Of a DNA stretch of 34,002 bases, positions 5,169 to 14,425 are shown one piece after another; the stretch's first letter is position 1, and every line of letters starts with the position of its first letter. The notes below the pieces were generated by a model, which did no database searches, was not told the origin of the DNA, and saw only the letters and a list, made by a program, of their open reading frames with translations. This DNA is from Muribaculaceae bacterium (GTDB lineage: Bacteria; Bacteroidota; Bacteroidia; Bacteroidales; Muribaculaceae), in assembly GCA_017964485.1 (NCBI GenBank), contig JAGCRW010000007.1, positions 1-34,002 of the forward strand, given 5' to 3'. The translations under genes and the position numbers were made by a program.

Positions 5169-8100
5169 ATGAGCAACATAAACAGTCAAGCAACTGTGAA
5201 CCTGACCATCAACGGTCAGCAACCTATACAGGTTCTGCAGCAACTGCGGCAGAACGCTCTCCAACTGGAGTCTGCAATCGCACGCGCTGCTGAAGCAAGC
5301 AACAGAACGGACTTGCGCCGTCTGCGCAAGGAGCTCACGGACACGCGTCGGCAGATCCGTGAGATTGAGTCATCCACTATGCAGGTGGAGAGCGTGATGC
5401 GCAGACTGAACCGCGCCACGCCCAACGAGCTGAACCGGGCACTGCAGACTCTGAACCGACAACTGCAGTACATGGAACGTGGATCGGCAGCGTGGAACGC
5501 ACACGTGGCGAAGATTCAACGCGTGAAAGGGGAACTGGCTCGTCTGAACGCTGAGCTTCGGGCACAGGAAGGCTTCTGGAAACGCTTCACTCGCACGATG
5601 AATGACTGGCAGTCATCTATCTTTATGACTGCTGCGCTCCTGTCGGGAGTGGTGATGGCGGGCAGACGCGCCGTGAACGCCTTCGCCGAGATGGAGGAGC
5701 AGATGGCGAACACTCGCAAGTATACGCAGATGGCGAAGGAGGAGGTGGAAAAACTCAACCAAGCCTTCAAGGATATGGACACCCGTACTGGTCGTGACAA
5801 ACTGAACGAGTTCGCCCAAGAGGCAGGACGACTGGGAAAGACTACGATGGAGGATGTTCAAGGCTACGTGGAAGCAGCGGACATCCTATCGGTGGCACTG
5901 GTTGACCTTGGCGAAGGTGCAACACAGACCATCGCCAAAATCTCCAACATCTTCGGTGTGGAGCAGCTGCGGGGAACGAAGGAGGCGATGCTCTCTGTAG
6001 GTTCTACGGTGAACGTTCTGTCTCAGAACTGTACCGCATCGAAACCGTACCTGGTGGAGTTCGCACAGCGTCTCGCCGGTGTGGGTGCCCAGGCACACAT
6101 GACTATTCCCGAGATCCTGGCATTCGGTGCCACTCTGGATGCCAACGGTCAGAAAGTGGAGATGGCGGCTTCGGCTCTGTCTCGTACAATAATGAAGCTT
6201 TTCCAGGCACCGGAGGAGATCGCCAAGACTGTAGGTCTTAACGTGGAGCAGTTTGTGGCTACTCTGAATGAGATCACCAACGAGGGACTTCTGATGTTCC
6301 TTGAAAGACTGCACCAAATCGGTGACAAGGACGCTCTCGCAGCCCTCTCGCCACTGTTCAAGGACCTCGGCATGGATGGCATCCGTATGGCGCAGGTGCT
6401 GTCGGTGCTCTCGGGCAAACTGGAGATGGTACGATGGGAGCAGCAGGAGGCAAACAAGGCGTTTGACGAGGCTACTTCTGCCACTCGTGAGTACAACATC
6501 TTCAACAACACGGCGCAGGCAGGCATCGAGAAGGCGAAGAAGCGCATCCATGAGCTGGCTGTCGAGCTCGGCGAGAAACTGCTGCCTGTCTACAAGCACC
6601 TGATGACGAGCGGAAGCGCCATGCTGAGGCTCCTCAATATGATTGCTGATTTTATCATCACATACAGAAGCGCCATCATGACGGCTGTGGCTGCGTGGGT
6701 ATCATACACTCTTGCAGTGAATGCTTCTAATATAGCGTTCAAGGCGCACTACTACTGGCTGACCATCACGCAGGGAGCGATGAGGCTGCTCTCTACAGTG
6801 ACGCTGGCACTGAAGATTGCGTTCTTTGCCGTGACAGGACAGATTGAGAGGGCAAAGGCAGCTTATACGGCTTTCCACCTGCTGACAAAGTCCACTCCGT
6901 GGGGCATAATACTGGCTGCCGTCACCGCTGTAGGTGTGGCTATCTACAATATGGCCACACAGACAAAGGAGCTCACGAAGTCGGAGCAGGAACTGAAGCA
7001 GATGAACGAGGAGCTGGCTGAGACCAGAAAGCGATATCAGGAGCGTCTTGACGTGGAGAAGAGGCGCATTCAGGACCTTGTTTCTGTGGCACGCGATGAC
7101 AAGGCATCGATGGAGCAGAGAAAGAAAGCCATCGACACCCTGAACCGAATCATACCTAACTACTGCGCCAAACTTGACGCAGAGACAGGAAAGTACCACG
7201 AGAACAAGAAGGCTCTTGACGACTATCTCGTGTCACTGGAGCGCAAGATACGTCTGGAGTCTAACCGTGCGGAATATGAGCGTCTGATCAAGGAGGATGA
7301 GAGGCTGTCACGTGAGATTGCGACAGCACAGGAGTATGACATAGCAAGGGTGCAGGGTGCAGTGGACACTCACAGCGGTAGTGGACGCTACGAGATGAAG
7401 GAGGCTGTGGCGCACGCCTACGGCGCAAGTATGACCGCCAACGGCCAAATTACCGGTGTGCCTGACTCAAAGCAAGTCAGGCAGCTGAAGGGGCAGCGTG
7501 CAACCGTGAGGGCACAGATTGTCCGTCTGGTGAGATACGCCGGAAAGGAGAACCTTATCAGCACTGAGTCAACTTCCGTGACTGAGCCGGTGATTGTCGA
7601 TCCGTCATACACTCCTGGAGGTGGAGGAAACGGTGGGAATGGTGGAAACGGAAGAAACCACAGCAGCCGTAGCCATAGCAGCCGAAGTCACAGCGGAAGC
7701 AGTGGGTCACAGAAGAAGGAGGACAAGTTCGCTGCCGAGAAGTCATGGCGTGAGCGTGAGGAGGCGCTGGCAAGGATTGATTATGCCATCGGCGAGGACA
7801 ACTACGAGGAGCACACACAGCGTATGCTGAAAATCGAGGAGGAGTTTTACCGCAAGCAGCTCGCACACACCGACCTTGAGGGCAACGAGCGTGTAGTGAT
7901 TGAGGCGCATCTGTATGAGACTCTGAAGAAGCAGCTGGACGAGGCCAACAAGCAGTCCATCGAGGAGGAGAAGCGTGCCTACGCCATCCGCAAGGCTGAG
8001 CTTCAGCAGTCGTACCTCGACAACAAGATCTCCACCGAGACATACAACGAGGAGATGACACGGATTGAGCTGGAGCATCTGAAGAACATACAGGATATCT

Positions 8101-9758
8101 ACCGTGACCAGGCACTGGCACCGATAACTGAGTGGCAGGAGACGAAGGACAAGGCTGAGCAGATGATGCTCGAGAACTACAACGGCAATGTGGACCTGTT
8201 CAACAGACCGATTATTGACGCATTCGCGCTGACACAGGCTGGATGGTCGGGCAATCCCGAGAAGGAGGGAGAGGCTGTGGCCACTGTCTATTCCTCGCAG
8301 TACGGCATCAAGGACAGTGAGGGGAATGTGAGGGAGATACTGGTGACTCCAATCCTTCCTGACGGCTCGGTGCTTACAGAGAAAGAGCTGAAGGACTATG
8401 TGTATAACACTCTGCAAGGCGCGGAGGACATCCTCGCTGCCGATGACAAAGGTCTTGTGATCTCCGTTGATGTGTCTGCCGACGGCAAGGCCGGAGAGGA
8501 GCTTCACCTGTTGCAGGAGGCATACTACATGGCGAAGCCCGAGGTGGACGGCAAGGCGTGGAACGACTTCCTCAATGCCGAGGCTGCATACCAGGACAGG
8601 CTGATACAGGAGCAGCTGAAGAAACAGCACGAAGCGGAGGAGGAACTGCAGAAGCACCAGGCTGAGCTGAAGAAGATCAAGGATGAGTACTTCGGCAACA
8701 ACGCCGTGGAGGACAAGCAGGAGTTCGACAAGGCGATGGCGCTGCTTGACGAACAATACAAGGCAGAGCTGGAGATGGTGGGCGACAACGCCAAGGAGAA
8801 ACTACGCATAGAGGAAGCATACGAGAAAGCGAAGCTCGCCCTGAAGAAGAAATACCACCAGCTCAACGAGGAGGACAACCTCAACTTCATGCAGAAATTC
8901 AACAAGGACGCTCAGGAGTGGCTGGAGTCGGACGTGGGCAAGGCAGTCACCAAATCCATCGACGCTGTGTCATCGGGAATGTCCTCGCTGTTCTCGCAGC
9001 TGCGCTCGCTGATGCAGGCCGAAATGGAGATGGAGGTGGCCGCTGTGGAGAAGAAGTATGACCGTGAGATTGAGGCTGCACAGGGCAATGCATACATGAC
9101 AAAGCAGCTGGAGAAGAAGAAGCAGCAGGAGGTGAAGAAGATCAAGGATGAGGCGAACCGCAAGATGTACGCCATGGAGGTGATGCAGGCGCTGGCGCAG
9201 ACCGCCACAGCTGCCATCAACGCCTACTCATCGGCGGCTGCCATTCCTTTAGTGGGCTACATCATCGCTCCTGTAGCGGCGGCTATGGCACTGGCGGCTG
9301 GTATGGTGCAGGTGGCAGCAATCAAGAAGCAACAGCAGCAGTCTGCTTCGGAGGGCTACGCAAAGGGTGGCTTCACCAAGCCTGGTGCCGTGGACGAGGT
9401 TGCTGGAGTGGTGCATGCAGGAGAATGGGTGGCTTCGCAGAAACTGCTTGCCTCTCCAGTGGCGCGTCCGCTGATTGAGGCTCTGGACTATGCTCAGCGG
9501 ACAAACACTATCGGCTCTCTGCGTGGCAGTGATGTTTCACGCTCAATAACTGCGCCAGCAGCTATCGCCAATATGCAACCGCAGGTGATAATACAGGAGA
9601 ATGCTGAACTTCGGGAGACTATCAAGCAACTGAAAGAGCGACTGGATGAGCCGTTTGTTACCGTGAACACCGTGACTGGTGATCTCGGTATCAAACAGGC
9701 ACAGGACAGCTATCAACGGTTGATGAATAATAAATCACCGAAATCTAAAAGAAAATAG
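5169..9758 (+). CDS. Phage tail tape-measure protein, 1529 aa
   Basis: The N-terminal part (to about residue 130) is coiled coil rich in Arg, Gln and Leu. Residues about 150-430 match the TP901-1-type tape-measure core, with a hydrophobic helix followed by FAEMEEQMANTRKYTQMA. Membrane-like helices follow at about 495-540 and 585-615. A flexible Gly/Asn then Ser/His/Arg linker lies at about 815-848, and the C-terminal half is long charged coiled coil. A hydrophobic Ala-rich segment occurs near residues 1360-1400. Such proteins set tail length and pass through the membrane during DNA entry. The start at 5169 (MSNINSQATVNL) is preferred over 5115 because a -7 box at 5144-5151 would start transcription downstream of 5115. 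Confidence 0.93.
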   Translation: MSNINSQATVNLTINGQQPIQVLQQLRQNALQLESAIARAAEASNRTDLRRLRKELTDTRRQIREIESSTMQVESVMRRLNRATPNELNRALQTLNRQLQYMERGSAAWNAHVAKIQRVKGELARLNAELRAQEGFWKRFTRTMNDWQSSIFMTAALLSGVVMAGRRAVNAFAEMEEQMANTRKYTQMAKEEVEKLNQAFKDMDTRTGRDKLNEFAQEAGRLGKTTMEDVQGYVEAADILSVALVDLGEGATQTIAKISNIFGVEQLRGTKEAMLSVGSTVNVLSQNCTASKPYLVEFAQRLAGVGAQAHMTIPEILAFGATLDANGQKVEMAASALSRTIMKLFQAPEEIAKTVGLNVEQFVATLNEITNEGLLMFLERLHQIGDKDALAALSPLFKDLGMDGIRMAQVLSVLSGKLEMVRWEQQEANKAFDEATSATREYNIFNNTAQAGIEKAKKRIHELAVELGEKLLPVYKHLMTSGSAMLRLLNMIADFIITYRSAIMTAVAAWVSYTLAVNASNIAFKAHYYWLTITQGAMRLLSTVTLALKIAFFAVTGQIERAKAAYTAFHLLTKSTPWGIILAAVTAVGVAIYNMATQTKELTKSEQELKQMNEELAETRKRYQERLDVEKRRIQDLVSVARDDKASMEQRKKAIDTLNRIIPNYCAKLDAETGKYHENKKALDDYLVSLERKIRLESNRAEYERLIKEDERLSREIATAQEYDIARVQGAVDTHSGSGRYEMKEAVAHAYGASMTANGQITGVPDSKQVRQLKGQRATVRAQIVRLVRYAGKENLISTESTSVTEPVIVDPSYTPGGGGNGGNGGNGRNHSSRSHSSRSHSGSSGSQKKEDKFAAEKSWREREEALARIDYAIGEDNYEEHTQRMLKIEEEFYRKQLAHTDLEGNERVVIEAHLYETLKKQLDEANKQSIEEEKRAYAIRKAELQQSYLDNKISTETYNEEMTRIELEHLKNIQDIYRDQALAPITEWQETKDKAEQMMLENYNGNVDLFNRPIIDAFALTQAGWSGNPEKEGEAVATVYSSQYGIKDSEGNVREILVTPILPDGSVLTEKELKDYVYNTLQGAEDILAADDKGLVISVDVSADGKAGEELHLLQEAYYMAKPEVDGKAWNDFLNAEAAYQDRLIQEQLKKQHEAEEELQKHQAELKKIKDEYFGNNAVEDKQEFDKAMALLDEQYKAELEMVGDNAKEKLRIEEAYEKAKLALKKKYHQLNEEDNLNFMQKFNKDAQEWLESDVGKAVTKSIDAVSSGMSSLFSQLRSLMQAEMEMEVAAVEKKYDREIEAAQGNAYMTKQLEKKKQQEVKKIKDEANRKMYAMEVMQALAQTATAAINAYSSAAAIPLVGYIIAPVAAAMALAAGMVQVAAIKKQQQQSASEGYAKGGFTKPGAVDEVAGVVHAGEWVASQKLLASPVARPLIEALDYAQRTNTIGSLRGSDVSRSITAPAAIANMQPQVIIQENAELRETIKQLKERLDEPFVTVNTVTGDLGIKQAQDSYQRLMNNKSPKSKRK

Positions 9759-9769
9759 AGAAATGTTTG

Positions 9770-9777
9770 TACCTTTG
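9770..9777 (+). promoter_or_regulatory. -7 promoter element before the cargo genes
   Basis: TACCTTTG matches the Bacteroidetes -7 consensus exactly; no good -33 TTTG is seen 19-21 nt upstream. It could give the inserted AT-rich genes their own expression, independent of the tail operon. Confidence 0.45.
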
Positions 9778-9784
9778 TACTGTG

Positions 9785-9856
9785 ATGAAAGTATGTCCTG
9801 TCATTGATCATATCAAAGTCTATAAGAAAGAAGAAGATACATTTCTAAGAAGATAA
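9785..9856 (+). CDS. Possible 23-aa leader peptide or gene remnant
   Basis: A short frame (MKVCPVIDHIKVYKKEED, then five more residues) begins eight bases after the -7 element at 9770-9777. It could be a leader peptide, or the 5' stub of a gene displaced when the AT-rich genes entered. Nothing else supports it, so confidence is low. Confidence 0.25.
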   Translation: MKVCPVIDHIKVYKKEEDTFLRR

Positions 9857-9881
9857 TAATCATAGCATCAATAAAAAATAT

Positions 9882-10691
9882 ATGGGAAAAGTATATACAA
9901 TAGAAGTTGCTGCAGAATATCCTTTGGTAGATGACACATTTGAGGTGAATGTAGAATTTACTGATAAAGAGATAGAAGAAATAATTCAAGGAGGCATAAG
10001 ACTCATGCATAACGATAGCATGGATATACGTACATCTGAATTTATTGAGGTTCTCTCAAAAACAGCATATAACAAACTGAATGCTATTGCAGAGAAAGTT
10101 GCCGCAAAGAAATGGGGCGAAGAAATGCTTATAGCCAATTCTGCCAGATATATCTATTTCCTGCCTGATGAAATATCTGATGCTATTTTTGACTCATCTG
10201 AAGTCAATGAGATATACGACCAAAGGAATAAGAATGAAGAGCAAAGTCGTTTACAATTCAGAGCCGACACAGATATTCTTTTCTCAAATCATAAAGAAGG
10301 TCGTTGGCGCGACCGCTTGCTGCCAGACCCTCATTGGGACAATAAACCATTTGGCGGAATTTGGACTGGCCATTCAATAGGCTCATATGAACATAATTTT
10401 CCACAGTATGGATTTCACTGCACAATAATGATTGATGGGGAAAAGGTAGAAGTAAGCTATGAAGTAAGGTATTTCCTTGAATCTTATGAGTTTGAACTAA
10501 GAGTGTTTGAATTTAATCCAAAAGTTGTCAAGATTTTTGAAGATAGGTTGAACACAGAAGGATACTCAATCAAAAAAAGACTGCCCATCGGGGAACCAGT
10601 CTATTCTTATGTCATATACGCAGAAGGAAACGACCCAAAGAAATTCGTTTCCACATATATGAACATACTAGATGAAATCATTAACCTGTAA
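9882..10691 (+). CDS. Hypothetical AT-rich cargo protein, 269 aa (first of pair)
   Basis: No family was recognised. The protein begins MGKVYTIEVAAEYPLVDDTF, is acidic, and seems to have a helical N-terminal half followed by a beta-rich half. Notable is a WRDRLLPDPHW segment and a Gly/Trp-rich stretch (FGGIWTGHS) near residues 145-170. There is no signal peptide or membrane helix. It is followed 45 bases later by a second orphan gene on the same strand, and both have far lower G+C than the tail genes on each side. The pair is therefore probably a cargo (moron) insertion within the tail operon. Function unknown. Confidence 0.7.
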   Translation: MGKVYTIEVAAEYPLVDDTFEVNVEFTDKEIEEIIQGGIRLMHNDSMDIRTSEFIEVLSKTAYNKLNAIAEKVAAKKWGEEMLIANSARYIYFLPDEISDAIFDSSEVNEIYDQRNKNEEQSRLQFRADTDILFSNHKEGRWRDRLLPDPHWDNKPFGGIWTGHSIGSYEHNFPQYGFHCTIMIDGEKVEVSYEVRYFLESYEFELRVFEFNPKVVKIFEDRLNTEGYSIKKRLPIGEPVYSYVIYAEGNDPKKFVSTYMNILDEIINL

Positions 10692-10736
10692 GGAATAAAC
10701 CGAAATTATTTTGATAATCAATGAAGAGTTTTAAAT

Positions 10737-12203
10737 ATGATTAAGACTATAAAAGAACATCTGACTTTTGAAGAGGAACTTCTTGTTGCTATTTATTACA
10801 ACAATGTTGAGAAACTAAAATGGCTAATAGGGATGGATTATTTCAACCCTTCAATGGTTAGTGAACCACAAAAAATTGTTAAAATTAATGTGCCTTTATA
10901 TTGGATAACTATTTGTTATCACTACATGCTAAGGTATGAGAATTTCGATGATGTTAGACAACCTGTTGATCAAATATTGTCTATATGGAAAGAACAATTC
11001 AACTTAGATACTGATGAATTGATAGACATAAAAAAATGTTTTAATGAAGAAAGTATGCCTCTCATTATGAAGAATACAAAGCTTTGGTGGATGGGAGACC
11101 TTTCTTTAAATGATTTCTTGCAATCAGGCGCAAGAGAAGTTGATTATGCTCTTTACCAAGGAATTAGCAGTTACGACTTGAAAGTAATTGTTCCTCAATT
11201 GAATCTTGGTGGAATTCCAGATGCCAAGATTATTGACCATAATGGCAACGAGACTTCTGCCTACTCCATGATTAAATATTGGAATAATAATAAAGAGTTT
11301 TATAAGTGGGAAGATGAAGAACGCGTTGTTGACCCATGGAAAATAAAAAGCATTCTTACTAGTGGTCATCAAGAGATGATTCAATTCTTACTAGAGCAAA
11401 GTATCAAGAAAAGAAATGCTGCTCCTGTGGATACATTTTCTGAAGATTTGAAAGAAAAATTCTCCTACCCCTATGAGGACCTATCACCTGATATGATAAA
11501 TCAAATTGATGAGTTCATTAAAGAGATTGATAAGACTGGATCTATATTAGCAGTTTTTGATGAAGGAAAACTTTTTGGTCGTTATGATGATTTAAGACAC
11601 CTGTACTCAATCATAATAAGAAAAGTTTTTACTGACTCAAAACATATAATCGTAAGGGTGGGAGGATATTCGTATCGCGCAGCCGAAAGTATATTGAGTA
11701 TAGTAAAATCGATGCCTGAAAATCGAATATATGTTGAATATCTATCACATAGCACAGCAGACTCTGAATACCATAATACAGATAGAAGAATAAGAGTTGT
11801 TGGCATGGAAAAATATAGATTCAAGAGCAACATGCCAATAGTCAAGAAAGCTGAAGAGTATGATTTCAAAACTTTTGGCACAAATAAGCAAACTCATAAT
11901 ATGGTATACTATTATATCAACAACATAGATACAGGTTGGTATGATAAAAACGGTAAGTTTTGCTCATTCTACAATAAAAGCAGAGGTTTAGATGCCATCA
12001 CTGATGTGATTATGGTTAATGGACATGATAGCATAATGCCTGCAACTGCAGCTTTGGCGTCATTTATAAATGATTCAGATGGTGATGTTTTGATTGCTGG
12101 TGGCACAACACACAAGAATAGACGCAGTAGGTCTTCGTCACAAAAGATGTTGATTGAATCAGCAGGAATAAAATTATTGGATGTAACTAGTGAATTAATT
12201 TAG
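10737..12203 (+). CDS. Hypothetical AT-rich cargo protein, 488 aa (second of pair)
   Basis: No family was recognised. The N-terminal half (to about residue 230) is helical, with two short pieces that resemble ankyrin-type repeats (AIYYNNVEKLKWLIGMDYFNP and GHQEMIQFLLEQS); this is only a visual resemblance. After a linker, a mixed alpha/beta C-terminal domain starts near residue 260. It contains an Arg-rich pattern (RVGGYSYRAAESILSIVKS) and ends with GGTTHKNRRSRSSSQK. No membrane segment or signal is seen. A helical-repeat sensor joined to an effector-like domain would fit phage-borne defence or exclusion proteins, but that is inference from layout only. Confidence 0.7.
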   Translation: MIKTIKEHLTFEEELLVAIYYNNVEKLKWLIGMDYFNPSMVSEPQKIVKINVPLYWITICYHYMLRYENFDDVRQPVDQILSIWKEQFNLDTDELIDIKKCFNEESMPLIMKNTKLWWMGDLSLNDFLQSGAREVDYALYQGISSYDLKVIVPQLNLGGIPDAKIIDHNGNETSAYSMIKYWNNNKEFYKWEDEERVVDPWKIKSILTSGHQEMIQFLLEQSIKKRNAAPVDTFSEDLKEKFSYPYEDLSPDMINQIDEFIKEIDKTGSILAVFDEGKLFGRYDDLRHLYSIIIRKVFTDSKHIIVRVGGYSYRAAESILSIVKSMPENRIYVEYLSHSTADSEYHNTDRRIRVVGMEKYRFKSNMPIVKKAEEYDFKTFGTNKQTHNMVYYYINNIDTGWYDKNGKFCSFYNKSRGLDAITDVIMVNGHDSIMPATAALASFINDSDGDVLIAGGTTHKNRRSRSSSQKMLIESAGIKLLDVTSELI

Positions 12204-12220
12204 TTTTGATAAATACGTCT

Positions 12221-12251
12221 TTTGAAAGTCTATGTGGTTGGTTTACTTTTG
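12221..12251 (+). promoter_or_regulatory. Promoter of the tail/baseplate gene
   Basis: TTTG (12221-12224) and TACTTTTG (12244-12251) are 19 nt apart. Transcription would start near 12258, 14 nt before the ATG at 12272. The tail gene downstream of the cargo pair thus has its own promoter. Confidence 0.7.
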
Positions 12252-12271
12252 TGTAAATCAATCGCTTTTTT

Positions 12272-14203
12272 ATGATACTTACTATTAATGGACAACAGGT
12301 TGCACTGAAGAAGGATGCGTCGATAGAATATGTCTCAGAGAACCGCATATTCACGGACGCTGATGACTACAGCATGGAGATTGAGCTGCCTCTGGCTGGA
12401 TGCTCGCAAAACATAGCGGTGTTCGGGATGCTGATGCGCAAGGACGTGGACACAGAGACAATCTTCTATGACGCTGTGCTGCAAGACACGAACTTCTACA
12501 AGCGTGGCGCTGTGGTGATAACGGAAATCACACAGGAGTATGTCAAGGTGCAGTTCTTGGAGAAAAGATCTTACCAGAACTTCTTTCCACGCTTCGACGA
12601 GAAGTACATCAATGAGCTTGACCTCGGCGAGTGGCCAGCTCTGACTCCATCGAACATCACACCGCAGCAGCTATGGTCACGGTGGCAGGACTACACGGCG
12701 CTTCCCTGGGTGAACAACTCTACTGGCGTGATGCAGAACTGCGTGAAGTGGAACAGCTCGCAGAACAAGTTCGAGTGGAAGACGACAGGGGATGATGACG
12801 ATGACTTGAACTATTCAAAGGGTTTCTCGTTCCAGCCGAACCTGCTGTGGCTGACGAAGAAGATCTGCGACGCTCTTGGCTACACCTACGACTTCTCGAA
12901 ATGGGAGAACAGCATATACAAGTACCTGTTCGTGATGAACACGATGCCGTTTTCATGGGGTTCCCGCAAGTGGGCACAGGCTCTGCCGCACTGGACTATC
13001 AACGAGTTCTTCCGTGAGCTGGAGAACCTGCTGCTCTATGAGTTCGACATAGACCACAAGAGAGGCCATATTTCCTGCTCCAAGACACAGGAGAATGTGG
13101 AAGATGCTGGCACTGTGTTAATCGAGAATGTGATTGATGAGTTCTCGGTGGAGGTCGATACGGAGGATGAGGATGACTACAAGGCGATGCTGAACCGTGG
13201 CTATGCCAAAGGTGGACACCGTTTGGACAACTTCTATTCCTGTGAGTGGTACATCCATCGTCTCACAAGAGCTGATGGTACTGTGAGATGCACTGAATAT
13301 GCTACTCTGAGCCAACTGCTGAACCATCAGCTGAAGCAGGACTGCATCAGCGACAACAGCGGTGGACGTGGCAGCAGCACTTATCCTGGAGGAAAGTGGG
13401 GCTTGCACCACGCTCAGGACGTGGACACATACTTCGTGGTGGAGGTAATGAAGCGTATCGAGTACCGCACGAAAGAGGGCTTGGTGTTCGAGACTTGGGG
13501 TAATGTATGCCGACTGGTGCCTGTGAACCGCTTCGGCAATCTTATACTTGACGAGGAGAACCGTGACTCTATTGAAGAACTAAACATATTGCCGGTATGT
13601 ATTGATGATACTGACGATGGGCCAGTTATCTTCATTGAATGTGGTGACTTCGGTGACGATGCTGATACTGGACCAACTCACCACTCGCACCACTACAATC
13701 CGTTGATTACGGACGCGGCAGAGCTTGACGAGGTTATTCAGTTCGGAGCGTGCCGCACGGTGGGAAACGGTGAGAAGGACGCAAAGGAAGAGATATTCAG
13801 CAATCTCTTTGTGGCGTTCTGGGATGGAGCGACTTCGATGTTCTTGCCCAAACTGCCGCATCCCTGGATCGACTCCTTCGACACGGACTATTCATATCAG
13901 ACTCAGAACACCGACACGCCACAAGGAACGCTGACAATAACCTGGAGGGCGATATATGCAAACCATCCCTTTTCGCTGCGCATTAACAACCAAGCCTACG
14001 GTCAGGGAGTGGAGCGCACATCATTCACCAACATAGACCGCAAGAAGAAATACACCTTCTCCTTCCTCGCCAAAGAAATCCCTAACGTTCGTTCCACCTT
14101 CTTCATTGACGGCAAGAAATACCTGTGCGTGAAGATAACAGCCCAATTCAAAGACGAAGGTATGTCAAATCTGTTGAAGGGAGAATTTTATAAGGTGATA
14201 TAG
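12272..14203 (+). CDS. Phage tail/baseplate-like structural protein, 643 aa
   Basis: The protein starts MILTINGQQVALKKDASIEY, the pattern of small beta-strand N-terminal domains found in distal-tail/baseplate proteins that follow tape-measure genes. It is rich in Trp, Tyr, Asp and Asn, has a run of five Asp near residue 178, and has no signal peptide or membrane segment. G+C and codon use resemble the tape-measure gene and contrast with the two genes between them. The assignment rests mainly on position and composition; its precise role (distal tail, tail-hub or receptor-binding part) is not certain. A strong intrinsic terminator follows it. Confidence 0.65.
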   Translation: MILTINGQQVALKKDASIEYVSENRIFTDADDYSMEIELPLAGCSQNIAVFGMLMRKDVDTETIFYDAVLQDTNFYKRGAVVITEITQEYVKVQFLEKRSYQNFFPRFDEKYINELDLGEWPALTPSNITPQQLWSRWQDYTALPWVNNSTGVMQNCVKWNSSQNKFEWKTTGDDDDDLNYSKGFSFQPNLLWLTKKICDALGYTYDFSKWENSIYKYLFVMNTMPFSWGSRKWAQALPHWTINEFFRELENLLLYEFDIDHKRGHISCSKTQENVEDAGTVLIENVIDEFSVEVDTEDEDDYKAMLNRGYAKGGHRLDNFYSCEWYIHRLTRADGTVRCTEYATLSQLLNHQLKQDCISDNSGGRGSSTYPGGKWGLHHAQDVDTYFVVEVMKRIEYRTKEGLVFETWGNVCRLVPVNRFGNLILDEENRDSIEELNILPVCIDDTDDGPVIFIECGDFGDDADTGPTHHSHHYNPLITDAAELDEVIQFGACRTVGNGEKDAKEEIFSNLFVAFWDGATSMFLPKLPHPWIDSFDTDYSYQTQNTDTPQGTLTITWRAIYANHPFSLRINNQAYGQGVERTSFTNIDRKKKYTFSFLAKEIPNVRSTFFIDGKKYLCVKITAQFKDEGMSNLLKGEFYKVI

Positions 14204-14220
14204 ATTAGTTCAACATAAAA

Positions 14221-14258
14221 AACAAAATCTCCGGGTCTTTGCTCGGAGATTTTTGTTT
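14221..14258 (+). terminator. Intrinsic terminator of the tail operon
   Basis: AAAATCTCCG (14224-14233) pairs with CGGAGATTTT (14244-14253) around a 10-nt loop. The T-rich right arm runs on as TGTTT. Confidence 0.85.
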
Positions 14259-14425
14259 AACGGCAACAATAATTGCGGTTTTGATAGCGGTAATGTAAGC
14301 GGTTTTGAATGCAATAGTGTTAGCATCTAACTCATTGAAAAACGGTAGTCGTTGCAATGATGACTTCAATTATGACATCGGTAATCGTTACGGTATTGGT
14401 AGCGGTTATGATTACGTTTATGTCA

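Noticed and set aside
5613..9220. Many long minus-strand frames inside the tape-measure gene, some Cys- or Leu-rich
   Set aside because: They are antisense images of a coiled-coil gene with biased codons (GAG/AAG/CTG); none has start signals or recognisable domains.
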